A stretch of DNA of 5,503 nucleotides from the NCBI GenBank assembly GCA_016780605.1, contig JADHLS010000434.1, forward strand, positions 1 through 5,503, in the 5' to 3' direction. Under the pieces are notes generated by a model that made no database searches, had not been told where the DNA came from, and saw only the letters and a program-made list of their open reading frames with translations. Every line of letters starts with the position of its first letter. The first letter of the stretch is position 1. Shown in pieces: positions 1 to 5,503 of this stretch. Origin of the DNA: Reyranella sp. Lineage in GTDB: Bacteria > Pseudomonadota > Alphaproteobacteria > Reyranellales > Reyranellaceae. The position numbers and the translations under genes were made by a program.

Positions 1-5
1 GTTTT

Positions 6-1256
6 TTATTGGGCGGACGCCAGCTTCAACAAGGTCTCGCGGTCCTGGGCGACGAGCTTCTTGTAGTCGCCGACGATCCGTTCCAGCTCATCGGACGGCA
101 GCACGTTCTCGAGACTGTCGAAGCCCTGCGGCGCGCGCTGCTCGACGATGTCGAGCATGACGTCGATGCCTTTGCGGCGGTTGCTCTCGACGATGGCCGC
201 GGTCGGCGGCAGGCGGCGCCGCTCGTAGCGCCGTAGCGCCGCTTCCGGATCGCTGCCGGCCAGAAGCTCCTGGGTGATCGCCTCGCCATCGAGGATCGCC
301 TGCGACGCGCCGTTGGAGCCGATGGGATACATGGGATGCGCGGCGTCGCCCAAGAGGGTGATGCGGCCATGGCTCCAGCGCGGCAGTGGATCGCGATCGA
401 CCATGGGGAACTCGAAGATCGCATGGGCGGCGCGGATGACGCCCGGCACGTCGAGCCAGCCGAAGTTCCAGTCCTCGAAGCGCGGCAGGAAGTCGGCAAG
501 CTTGCCCGGCCGGTTCCAGTCTTCGCGCGGCAGCATGGCGCCGTCGCCCATGTGCAGGTCGCAGATCCAGTTGATCAGCGCCTCGCCTTTCTGCGCATGG
601 GCGCGGCTGATCGGATAGCAGACGAATTTCTGATTGTGGTGGCCGGCCTGCACCATGGTGCTGCCGCCGAGGTAGGGCTTGCCCACGGTGACGCCGCGCC
701 ACATCAGGATGCCCTGCCACTTGGGCGGGCCTTCGTTGGGATAGAAGTGCGCGCGCACCGCCGAGTGGATGCCGTCGGCGCCGATCAGGATATCGGCCTC
801 TGCCGTCTCGACAATGCTACCGTCGCGGTCGGCGAAGCGCGCCGTGACGGTGCTGCCCGTCTGCTCGAAGCCCGCGATGCGCCGACCGAACTTGATGCGG
901 CCCGCGCCCAGCATCGTCTCGGTGGCGCGGTACAGGATCATCTGCAGCTCGCCGCGGTGGATGGAGAATTGCGGCCACGGCAGGCCGGCATGGCGGCCGC
1001 GCGGATCGGCCCAAATGGTCTGGCCATGACGGTTGGCATAGCGCAGCTCGCGCGTCTCGATGGCGGTGGCGGCGAGCGCCGGCTCCAGCCCCAATCCGGA
1101 GAGGATGCGCACGGCGCCCGCCTGGATGTTGATGCCGACACCGAGGGGCCGCAGCTCGCTCACGGCTTCGAACACCTCGACGTCGAAACCCGCACGATGA
1201 AGACACATGGCGGCGGTCAGGCCGCCGATGCCGGCGCCGGCGATGATGATCTTCAT
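6..1256 (-). CDS. FAD-dependent aromatic hydroxylase, PhzS/UbiH-like (group A flavoprotein monooxygenase)
   Basis: The 416-residue product has the three signatures of group A flavoprotein hydroxylases: a dinucleotide-binding GAGIGG at residues 7-12 with an acidic residue (E30) ending the second strand, the DG motif in IGADGIHSAVR around 161-162, and the second FAD motif GDAAHPMYPIGSNGASQ starting at 303. The middle (MWRGVT at 185-190, PMVDRDPLPRW at 284-294) resembles PhzS, the phenazine-1-carboxylate-derivative hydroxylase of Pseudomonas, and the length fits that family (about 400). Such enzymes use NAD(P)H and O2 to hydroxylate an aromatic ring in the cytoplasm. The substrate is unknown: no PhzM or phenazine core gene is present, so PhzS activity should not be assumed. 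The ATG lies 6 bases after the DUF971 stop with no clear Shine-Dalgarno, suggesting co-transcription and perhaps translational coupling. It ends in TAA near the window edge. Fold and cofactor are near certain; the substrate is not. Confidence 0.93.
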   Translation of the reverse strand: MKIIIAGAGIGGLTAAMCLHRAGFDVEVFEAVSELRPLGVGINIQAGAVRILSGLGLEPALAATAIETRELRYANRHGQTIWADPRGRHAGLPWPQFSIHRGELQMILYRATETMLGAGRIKFGRRIAGFEQTGSTVTARFADRDGSIVETAEADILIGADGIHSAVRAHFYPNEGPPKWQGILMWRGVTVGKPYLGGSTMVQAGHHNQKFVCYPISRAHAQKGEALINWICDLHMGDGAMLPREDWNRPGKLADFLPRFEDWNFGWLDVPGVIRAAHAIFEFPMVDRDPLPRWSHGRITLLGDAAHPMYPIGSNGASQAILDGEAITQELLAGSDPEAALRRYERRRLPPTAAIVESNRRKGIDVMLDIVEQRAPQGFDSLENVLPSDELERIVGDYKKLVAQDRETLLKLASAQ

Positions 1257-1262
1257 GGCGGT

Positions 1263-1664
1263 CTACGGGTCGCGGCTCAGCCCGCGATACAGCAGGGCGG
1301 CCTGGTAGGCGGCCCACTTCTCGGCATGGCTGTCGCCGAGCTCGCGCAGGTAGGCCCAGCTGTAGATGCCGGTGTCGTGCTTGTCGTCGAACACGATGCG
1401 GATGGCGTAATGGCCGACCGGCTCGACCGCCGTGATCTTCACGTGACGGCGGCCCGACACGATCTTCTTCTGGCTGGGCCCGTGGCCCTGCACCTCGGCC
1501 GAGGGGCTCTCGATACGCAGATACTCCGCCGACAGAGAGTGCGTGATGCCGTCGGAGAACTCGATCTCCATGCGGCCTTCCTCCTTGAAGACGCGCAGCT
1601 CGACGGGCCAGGGCGCCGTGGTCTCGTAGCTGCCCTCGTCGGGCACCGACTTCGCAGCGCTCAC
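1263..1664 (-). CDS. DUF971 (gamma-butyrobetaine hydroxylase-like N-terminal domain) protein
   Basis: The 133-residue protein consists almost entirely of one DUF971/GBBH-N domain, roughly residues 20-108. Recognisable family blocks are [12 protein letters not shown] (47-58), GHGPSQK (60-66), [11 protein letters not shown] (80-90) and [15 protein letters not shown] (92-106). In eukaryotic carnitine-pathway dioxygenases this domain precedes a catalytic domain and can bind zinc; here it stands alone, contains no cysteine, and has no dioxygenase domain attached. Bacterial DUF971 proteins are sometimes linked to Mrp/ApbC-type Fe-S proteins, so a role in metal or Fe-S biology is possible but unproven. 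The start is GTG, and its G overlaps the Trm112-like stop as GTGA (1661-1664), which argues for translational coupling and against an internal start. The flavin hydroxylase begins 6 bases downstream. The family is secure; its biochemical function is unknown. Confidence 0.9.
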   Translation of the reverse strand: MSAAKSVPDEGSYETTAPWPVELRVFKEEGRMEIEFSDGITHSLSAEYLRIESPSAEVQGHGPSQKKIVSGRRHVKITAVEPVGHYAIRIVFDDKHDTGIYSWAYLRELGDSHAEKWAAYQAALLYRGLSRDP

Positions 1665-1876
1665 GGCACGTCACGGAGCTGGCGCGCCTCGCTCACCAGC
1701 ATGATCGGGATGCCGTCGCGGATGGGATAGGCGAGCCCGGCCTTGCGGCTGATCAGCTCGCCGGCCGCCGCGTCGTATTCCAGCGGCCCGTGGCTCGCCG
1801 GGCAGACCAGGATCTCCAGCAACTTGGGATCGACGCCGGAGCGGCGCGGTGCGGGTTCGTCCGATGGAGAGGTCAT
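1661..1876 (-). CDS. Trm112-like / UPF0434 (YcaR) small protein
   Basis: The 71-residue protein carries the compact Trm112/UPF0434 fold: [11 protein letters not shown] at residues 16-26, GPLEYD at 30-35, and [13 protein letters not shown] at 48-60, followed by an SEAR tail. In eukaryotes and archaea Trm112 is a zinc-binding activator of several methyltransferases acting on tRNA, rRNA and release factors; the bacterial short forms have no settled role. Only one cysteine (C25) remains, where a zinc-binding member would have several, so the zinc ribbon is degenerate; as far as I recall this is common in alphaproteobacterial homologues. The N-terminal 15 residues are probably disordered. The ATG at 1874-1876 has AAGGG six bases upstream, so the start is well supported. 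It lies downstream of a large palindrome and overlaps the DUF971 gene by four bases. Confidence 0.92.
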   Translation of the reverse strand: MTSPSDEPAPRRSGVDPKLLEILVCPASHGPLEYDAAAGELISRKAGLAYPIRDGIPIMLVSEARQLRDVP

Positions 1877-1882
1877 GTGTTG

Positions 1883-1887
1883 CCCTT
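1883..1887 (-). promoter_or_regulatory. Ribosome binding site of the Trm112-like gene
   Basis: The minus strand reads AAGGG here, six bases before the ATG at 1874-1876. It lies between the base of the 1897-1958 palindrome and the start codon, so this gene can be translated without read-through from the LON-domain gene. The adjoining minus-strand TATAAGG is A/T-rich, but no -35 element can be assigned because that position falls inside the palindrome. Confidence 0.6.
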
Positions 1888-1896
1888 ATATCATGC

Positions 1897-1958
1897 TCTT
1901 CCGGACCGCGCGCTTCCAGCGCGCTCATGAGCGCGCAAGATGCGCGCGGTCCGGAAGA
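1897..1958. repeat. 62-base near-perfect palindrome (hairpin) between LON-domain and Trm112-like genes
   Basis: The arm TCTTCCGGACCGCGCGC at 1897-1913 is exactly the reverse complement of 1942-1958 (17 bp). Centred on the same point (between 1927 and 1928) is a second perfect palindrome, GCGCGCTCATGAGCGCGC at 1919-1936. The two parts are separated only by short mismatched stretches at 1914-1918 and 1937-1941, in which two of five positions still pair. In RNA of either strand this would be a long, very stable, GC-rich hairpin. It begins one base after the TGA of the LON-domain gene (1960-1962). No T-run follows it on the minus strand, so it is not a classic intrinsic terminator. It may be a dispersed REP-like palindrome, or act in mRNA 3'-end stabilisation or partial termination. 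Only one copy is visible in this window. Confidence 0.85.
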
Positions 1959-1959
1959 C

Positions 1960-2670
1960 TCAATTCGCCCGCTTGGGCGGCGTCTCTCCCGACTGGCCGA
2001 AGGCATTCATTTCCAGGAAGGCGATCAGGAGCTTGGCGCGCGCCGTGGAATCGGCGGCCTCCAGCAGGGCCTGCTTCTCGGCCGGGCCGAAGGGCAGGAC
2101 CATCGACAGCGAGGTCACGAGATTGGCGTCGGCTGCCTGCTTCACCGCATCCCAGTCGGTCGACAAATTGCGTGAGCGGAAGAACGCGGCGAGCGCGGCC
2201 ATCAGCCGGTCGCGGTCGAGCTCGACCTGCTCGTCGGCATGGTCGAGGTCGGCGCGATAGGGCGAGAACAGCGAGGAGACGCGCCGATAGCCGCCATGCG
2301 CAGGCTCGAGCTCCCGCACGATCTCGAAACGGCAGACACCGGAGAGCGCCAGCAACAGCCGGCCGTCCTCGGTCTCGTTGAAGCTCACGATGCGGCCCGC
2401 GCAGCCGACCTTGTGGACCTTGGGTCTGCCGTCTTCGGTCGGCAGCCCGTCACCGGCGTAGCCGCCGGGCTGCATCGGCTGGACCATGCCGATCATGCGA
2501 TGACCGGCCAGCGCGTCGAAGATCATGGCGAGGTAGCGCGGCTCGAAGATGTTGAGCGGCAGCTTGCCGCCGGGCAGCAGCAGCACGCCCGACAGCGGAA
2601 AGATGGGCAGCGTTTCCGGGAGCTGCTCGAAGCTCGGCTCGAAGGGATTGCGGGGCACGCGATCGGACAT
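1960..2670 (-). CDS. Stand-alone LON substrate-binding domain protein (Lon N-terminal-like, no protease)
   Basis: The 236-residue product matches the N-terminal substrate-binding domain of Lon protease (PUA-like beta fold plus helical extension). The family opening LPIFPLSGVLLLPGG spans residues 21-35, LPLNIFEPRYLAMI 37-50, IGMVQP 60-65, VGCAGRIVSF 88-97 and LLALSGVCRFEI 106-117; the helical part runs from about 145 to 225. There is no AAA+ ATPase and no Ser-Lys protease domain, so annotations such as 'ATP-dependent protease' would be misleading. In Lon this region recognises unfolded substrates; the role of single-domain versions is unknown. The ATG at 2668-2670 has GAAGG five bases upstream (2676-2680). 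It starts 12 bases after the cnoX stop, so the two are almost certainly one operon. The C-terminal tail (225-236) looks disordered. The coding region ends one base before a large palindrome. Confidence 0.94.
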   Translation of the reverse strand: MSDRVPRNPFEPSFEQLPETLPIFPLSGVLLLPGGKLPLNIFEPRYLAMIFDALAGHRMIGMVQPMQPGGYAGDGLPTEDGRPKVHKVGCAGRIVSFNETEDGRLLLALSGVCRFEIVRELEPAHGGYRRVSSLFSPYRADLDHADEQVELDRDRLMAALAAFFRSRNLSTDWDAVKQAADANLVTSLSMVLPFGPAEKQALLEAADSTARAKLLIAFLEMNAFGQSGETPPKRAN

Positions 2671-2682
2671 GCCCGCCTTCGA

Positions 2683-3615
2683 TCAGGAGAACAGGATGGT
2701 CGACAGCCGCTTGCGGCCATCGACGGCGAGCGGATCGGTGAAGCCCAGCGCCTCGAAGAACTTCAGGAGCTGCTGGCGGGCGGCTTCCTCGTTCCATTTG
2801 CGGTCGGCCTTGATCATGGCGAGCAGCTCGTCGATCGCCTCCTGACGCTGGTTGCCCGCCCAGTAGGCCATGGCGAGGTCGAGGCGGCTCTGCATGTCCT
2901 TCGGGTCGGCGGCGGCCTTGGCCTTGAGGTCGTCGACCGGGCCCGCCTCCTTGGCCTTCTCGGCAAGATCGAGGGAGGCCTGCACGGCGACCACGTCGGC
3001 GTTGTTCTTGTCCTTGGTCTCGACCTGGGCCAGCAGCTCTCTCGCCTGCTCGGCGTCGCCGGTCTGCAGGTTGTAGCGCGCGAGGCCAGCCAGCGCCGTG
3101 ACGTTCTTCGGGTCGGCGCCTAGGATCTCGCTGTAGATGCGCGCGGCGAGGTCCTGGTCGTTCTGCGCCAGCGCTGCCTTGGCGTGCTCCAGCAGCTCGG
3201 CGATCTCGTCGCCTGCGCCTTCGCCCGCCACGCCGCCGGTCGCCTGCACCAGGCGGTCGACGAACTGCTTCACCTGGCTCTCGGGCACCGCGCCCATGAA
3301 GCCGTCGACCGGCCGGCCGCCGAAGAAGGCGTAGACCGCCGGGATCGACTGGATGCGGAGCTGCTGGGCCAGCATCTGGTTCTGGTCGATGTTGATCTTG
3401 ACCAGCTTCACCGCGCCGTTGGCCGCCTTGACGACCTTCTCGATGGCGGGCTGCAGCTGCTTGCAGGGCCCGCACCACGGCGCCCAGAAGTCCACGATCA
3501 CCGGAACGGTGCGCGAGGCTTCGAGCACGTCCTTGGCGAACTTGGTCTGGTCGCTGTCCTTGATGAGATCGGCGGGGGCAGCCTGCGGCGCGGCGCCCTT
3601 CAGCATCGGTTCCAT
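2683..3615 (-). CDS. cnoX: CnoX/YbbN chaperedoxin (thioredoxin domain plus TPR-like region)
   Basis: The product is 310 residues from the ATG at 3613-3615. Residues about 15-120 form a thioredoxin domain with strand VIVDFWAPW (39-47), the active site CGPC (48-51) and the cis-proline of SIPAVYAF (P92). After a Gly/Ala-rich linker (about 122-136), the rest is helical with TPR-like repeats, ending in a family-typical C-terminus (LLKFFEALGFTDPLAVDGRKRLSTILFS region). CnoX proteins are cytoplasmic holdases that also protect substrates from overoxidation. Escherichia coli CnoX lacks the first active-site cysteine; an intact CXXC, as here and in Caulobacter, implies true thioredoxin activity. An upstream in-frame TTG (3678) is possible but encodes an unconserved extension; a GAGGA lies three bases before the chosen ATG, and a second ATG three codons in (3604-3606) is an alternative. 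The LON-domain gene follows after 12 bases. Identity is secure; only the exact start is uncertain. Confidence 0.93.
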   Translation of the reverse strand: MEPMLKGAAPQAAPADLIKDSDQTKFAKDVLEASRTVPVIVDFWAPWCGPCKQLQPAIEKVVKAANGAVKLVKINIDQNQMLAQQLRIQSIPAVYAFFGGRPVDGFMGAVPESQVKQFVDRLVQATGGVAGEGAGDEIAELLEHAKAALAQNDQDLAARIYSEILGADPKNVTALAGLARYNLQTGDAEQARELLAQVETKDKNNADVVAVQASLDLAEKAKEAGPVDDLKAKAAADPKDMQSRLDLAMAYWAGNQRQEAIDELLAMIKADRKWNEEAARQQLLKFFEALGFTDPLAVDGRKRLSTILFS

Positions 3616-3704
3616 AGGTCCTCGAACGGGGGGAATTTGCGTTGCCCGCAATGTGGCCTTCGCCTCCCGGGGGCGCAAGGGGGCGGGAACGCATCGGAGG
3701 GCGC
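3616..3704 (-). promoter_or_regulatory. Intergenic leader upstream of cnoX; probable promoter region
   Basis: This 89-base gap separates the stop of the Mpo1-like gene from the cnoX start and is the largest gap on the coding strand. On the minus strand a weak sigma-70-like pair can be drawn: TTGCGC at 3673-3678, a 17-base spacer, then CACATT at 3650-3655. Each matches its consensus in only three of six positions, so this is a guess. A Shine-Dalgarno-like GAGGA (3619-3623) sits three bases before the cnoX ATG at 3613-3615 and favours it over the upstream TTG. No strong terminator hairpin with a T-run is seen after the Mpo1-like gene, so read-through is possible. Confidence 0.35.
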
Positions 3705-4034
3705 TCAGCCGCGGATCTGGTGCTTCATCAACTCGTTACCGAGGCGGCCCGCCAGCCACAGACCACACATGCGGTAATCGCTGATCAGGGACCACAACGG
3801 CGCCTGGAAGGTCGCGGGTTTGTTCTTCTCGACGAAAAAGTGCGCGAACCAGGCGAAGGCATAGCCCGCCACCGGCACCGACAGCAGCCACCACCAGCTC
3901 TGGGTGGCGAGGGCCCAGATCAGCAGGATGACCGAGACGATCGAACCGATGTAGTGCAGGCCTCGGGTTTGCGGCTTGCTGTGCTCGGCGAGATAGAACG
4001 GCCAGAACTCGGCATAGGTGCGCTGGATGGCCAT
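3705..4034 (-). CDS. Mpo1-like (DUF962) small membrane protein
   Basis: The 109-residue product belongs to the DUF962/Mpo1-like family. It opens with TYAEFWPFYLAEHSKPQTR (residues 6-24) and has conserved histidines H18 and H27 before the first hydrophobic segment (about 29-43). A second segment covers about 47-64 and leads into the block AHFFVEKNKPATF (64-76), including H65 and E69. Yeast Mpo1 is an Fe(II)-dependent dioxygenase that shortens 2-hydroxy fatty acids by alpha-oxidation at the ER membrane; this short bacterial form keeps the histidine pattern, but its activity is untested. The start at 4032-4034 was chosen because the conserved family N-terminus begins there and the longer frame (to 4115) would run deep into the VOC gene with unconserved residues. 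It lies 7 bases after that gene's stop and has no clear Shine-Dalgarno, suggesting coupled translation. A membrane location is inferred. Confidence 0.88.
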   Translation of the reverse strand: MAIQRTYAEFWPFYLAEHSKPQTRGLHYIGSIVSVILLIWALATQSWWWLLSVPVAGYAFAWFAHFFVEKNKPATFQAPLWSLISDYRMCGLWLAGRLGNELMKHQIRG

Positions 4035-4041
4035 GCGCGAA

Positions 4042-4434
4042 TCATACGCCCAGCAGATCCCATTTGTTACCGGCGATATCGAGGAAGACCGCCACGCGGC
4101 CATAGGGCTCGACACGCGGCGGCGTCAGGAAGGTCACCCCGGCCGCGACCATGCGCTCGTAGGTGGCGCTGAAGTCGTCGACGCGCAGGAAGAAGCCGAC
4201 GCGGCCGGCGAACTGGTTGCCGATGAGGCGCTCCTGCTCCTCGCCGTCCGCCCGGGCGAGAAGGATTCCGCTTGCCGCACCGGGCGGGCGCACCACGACC
4301 CAGCGCTTCGGCCGCCCGTCATTGGTAAGCGACGGCGAGTCCTCGACCAGGTCGAAGCCGAGAATGCGCACGAAGAAGTCGATGGCCGGGTCGTAGTCCT
4401 TCACGACCAGGGCGACGAGATCGAGATTCGCCAT
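4042..4434 (-). CDS. VOC/glyoxalase-fold protein
   Basis: The 130-residue protein has the paired beta-alpha-beta-beta-beta modules of the vicinal oxygen chelate fold. The first module is ALVVKDYDPAIDFFVRILGFDLVED (8-32) with RWVVVRPPG (44-52); the second is GRVGFFLRVDDFSATYERMVAAGVTF (77-102) with EPYGRVAVFLDIAGNKWDLLG (109-129). Family members include glyoxalase I, extradiol dioxygenases, epimerases and resistance proteins, so the fold does not fix a reaction. No histidine is present at the usual first-strand metal position (L6/A8 region), and the usual final glutamate is an aspartate (D126); the metal site is therefore uncertain. The ATG overlaps the CoA-transferase stop by one base (TGATG at 4432-4436), indicating translational coupling. 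Its job is probably tied to the acyl-CoA chemistry of that neighbour, but this is inference. Confidence 0.9.
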   Translation of the reverse strand: MANLDLVALVVKDYDPAIDFFVRILGFDLVEDSPSLTNDGRPKRWVVVRPPGAASGILLARADGEEQERLIGNQFAGRVGFFLRVDDFSATYERMVAAGVTFLTPPRVEPYGRVAVFLDIAGNKWDLLGV

Positions 4435-5503
4435 CAGCCCAGGGCCCCGGCTTTCTTCAGCGCTTCGATCTCTTCGGTCGCGAAGCCCGCCTCGCGCAGC
4501 ACCTCCTCGCTGTGCTGGCCGACCGCCGGGGGCGGGCCCGACCTACGCGGGCTCGCGAAACCCAGGCGGATGGGATTGTTCACGGTGCGCGGCACTTCGG
4601 GATTGTCGGTGGCGGCGAAGATGCCGGCGTGGTGGGCCTGCTCGTCGTCGACAACGTCGGCGGTCCGGCCGATGACGCCGAACGGAATGCCGGTGCCGGC
4701 GAAAGCCTTCTCCCACTCGGCGTAGGTCCTCGCGGCGAAAACCGGCATCAGCTCCTTCACCAGCTCCAGCGAGCGTGCGCGGCGGTCGGCGCGCTGGGTG
4801 AAGCGCGGATCCTCGGCGAGGTCGGGCCGCTCGATCGCCTTGCACAGCACCGGCCACAGCCGGTCGTCGCGCACCAGCAGGAGCTGCAGCCAGCGATCGT
4901 CCTTGGTGCGGTAGAGGTTGGTCAGCGCATTGCGCGGCTTGTCCGGCGACTGGCGTGGCGGCAGGTGCGCGCCGACCAGCGCGCCCGCGGTCGCGGTGCC
5001 ATTGGACCACACCCCGTTGGCATAGAGCGAGGTGCCGACCCAGCAGCCCTTGCCGGTACGGTCGCGCTGGCGCAGGCCCATCAGGATCGCTGCAACCAGC
5101 GTCATCGCCGTGGCGCGATCGCCCTGCGCAGGCAGCGACAGGCCGGGCGGGCCATCCTCATAGCGCGCCGAATCGAGAATGCCCGAGCGGCCGAAATAGG
5201 CGGTGACGTCGAAGCCCGGCCGGTCGCGATCGGGCCCGCTCTCGCCGTAGCCGGTGAGCGAGCAGTAGATCAGCCGCGGATTGACGGGCTCGACATCCTC
5301 CCAGCGCAGTTTCAGCCGCTCGCGCGCCGGCGGCGGGAAATTCACGATCATGATGTCGGCGCGTTGGATCAGCCGCTCGAGCACGGGACGCGCGCGCTCG
5401 TTCTTGAGGTCGAGCGCCAGCGAGCGCTTCAGCCTGCCGTCGAGCTGCCAAGCGAAGTTGACGTCGCTCTGCGGGTAGCTGGCGTTGCGATAGCTGTTGC
5501 GAT
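4434..5503 (-). CDS. CaiB/BaiF family III CoA-transferase, 5' end cut by window edge
   Basis: The frame stays open from the stop at 4434-4436 to the window edge (356 complete codons), and translation beyond the internal GTG at 5382-5384 reads NFAWQLDGRLKRSLALDLKN, a typical family III CoA-transferase segment. That GTG is therefore not the start; about 40-60 N-terminal residues probably lie outside the window. Other family blocks are the VNPRLIYCSLTGYGESGP region (around 5220-5285), the LPAQGD segment whose Asp codon at 5118-5120 aligns with the aspartate that forms the acyl-anhydride intermediate, and RTGKGCWVGTSLYANGVW (around 5000-5060). The family includes formyl-CoA transferase, CaiB, succinyl-CoA-dependent transferases and the racemase AMACR; the acyl substrate cannot be told from sequence. 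It is cytoplasmic and usually dimeric with interlocked rings. The VOC gene overlaps its stop by one base. Confidence 0.93.
   Translation of the reverse strand, partial: RNSYRNASYPQSDVNFAWQLDGRLKRSLALDLKNERARPVLERLIQRADIMIVNFPPPARERLKLRWEDVEPVNPRLIYCSLTGYGESGPDRDRPGFDVTAYFGRSGILDSARYEDGPPGLSLPAQGDRATAMTLVAAILMGLRQRDRTGKGCWVGTSLYANGVWSNGTATAGALVGAHLPPRQSPDKPRNALTNLYRTKDDRWLQLLLVRDDRLWPVLCKAIERPDLAEDPRFTQRADRRARSLELVKELMPVFAARTYAEWEKAFAGTGIPFGVIGRTADVVDDEQAHHAGIFAATDNPEVPRTVNNPIRLGFASPRRSGPPPAVGQHSEEVLREAGFATEEIEALKKAGALG

Noticed and set aside
336..1730. Long plus-strand open frame (464 codons) across the hydroxylase and DUF971 genes
   Set aside because: It is antisense to two genes with clear family motifs, has low-complexity Ala/Arg/Gly/Asp-rich composition with no recognisable domain, and is the expected by-product of GC-rich codon use.
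1897..1958. Intrinsic terminator for the cnoX-LON transcript
   Set aside because: The hairpin is strong, but the following minus-strand bases (GCATGATATAAG) lack a T-run, so a standard Rho-independent terminator is not supported; kept only as a palindrome of unknown role.
2239..3123. Plus-strand open frame of 294 codons opposite LON-domain and cnoX genes
   Set aside because: Antisense shadow in GC-rich DNA; no motif or plausible independent gene context.
3637..3651. Short inverted repeat TTGCG-N5-CGCAA upstream of cnoX as an operator
   Set aside because: Only 5 bp per arm and a single copy; easily expected by chance in this composition.
3661..3675. GC-rich mini-hairpin after the Mpo1-like gene as a terminator
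   Set aside because: On the transcribed strand the stem is only about four pairs before a mismatch and there is no T-run.
3616..3678. N-terminal extension of cnoX from a TTG at 3678
   Set aside because: The extra 21 residues are unlike the family's start, and an ATG at 3613-3615 has a GAGGA just upstream; the extension is more likely leader sequence.
2450..3694. Long minus-strand frame (414 codons) overlapping cnoX and the LON-domain gene out of frame
   Set aside because: Its product is Arg/Ala/Gly-rich and matches no family, while the alternative frames encode the full CnoX and LON domains with intact motifs.
4035..4115. N-terminal extension of the Mpo1-like protein to 4115
   Set aside because: It would overlap the VOC gene by over 70 bases and adds 27 residues without family similarity; the conserved start is the ATG at 4032-4034.

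Overview
The window is strongly GC-rich. All seven genes I can support lie on the minus strand and are packed closely. The neighbourhood of a CXXC-type CnoX/YbbN chaperedoxin, a stand-alone Lon-N-terminal-domain protein and a Trm112-like protein is typical of Alphaproteobacteria. I infer a free-living, metabolically versatile alphaproteobacterium; the genus cannot be read from this sequence alone.

In the direction of transcription (high to low coordinates), the first block (5503 to 3705) is a possible lipid or acyl-CoA cassette. It holds a family III CoA-transferase cut by the window edge, a VOC/glyoxalase-fold protein overlapping it by one base, and a small Mpo1-like (DUF962) membrane protein 7 bases further on. 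An 89-base gap (3616-3704) follows, the only place where a new promoter would have normal room.

The second block (3615 to 6) starts with two genes suggestive of protein quality control: cnoX (thioredoxin domain plus TPR-like C-terminus), then a LON-substrate-binding-domain protein 12 bases downstream. One base after the LON-domain stop codon is a 62-base, almost perfect palindrome (1897-1958). After it come a Trm112-like protein, a DUF971 protein coupled to it by a GTGA overlap, and a PhzS-like FAD-dependent aromatic hydroxylase 6 bases further on.

I see no rRNA, tRNA, CRISPR array, transposase, integrase or phage gene. Most of the window is ordinary chromosomal housekeeping or metabolism. 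The items most worth a second look are the intergenic palindrome, the phenazine-hydroxylase-like enzyme with no phenazine genes in view, and the degenerate zinc site of the Trm112-like protein. I found no clear evidence of a wholly new biological system.
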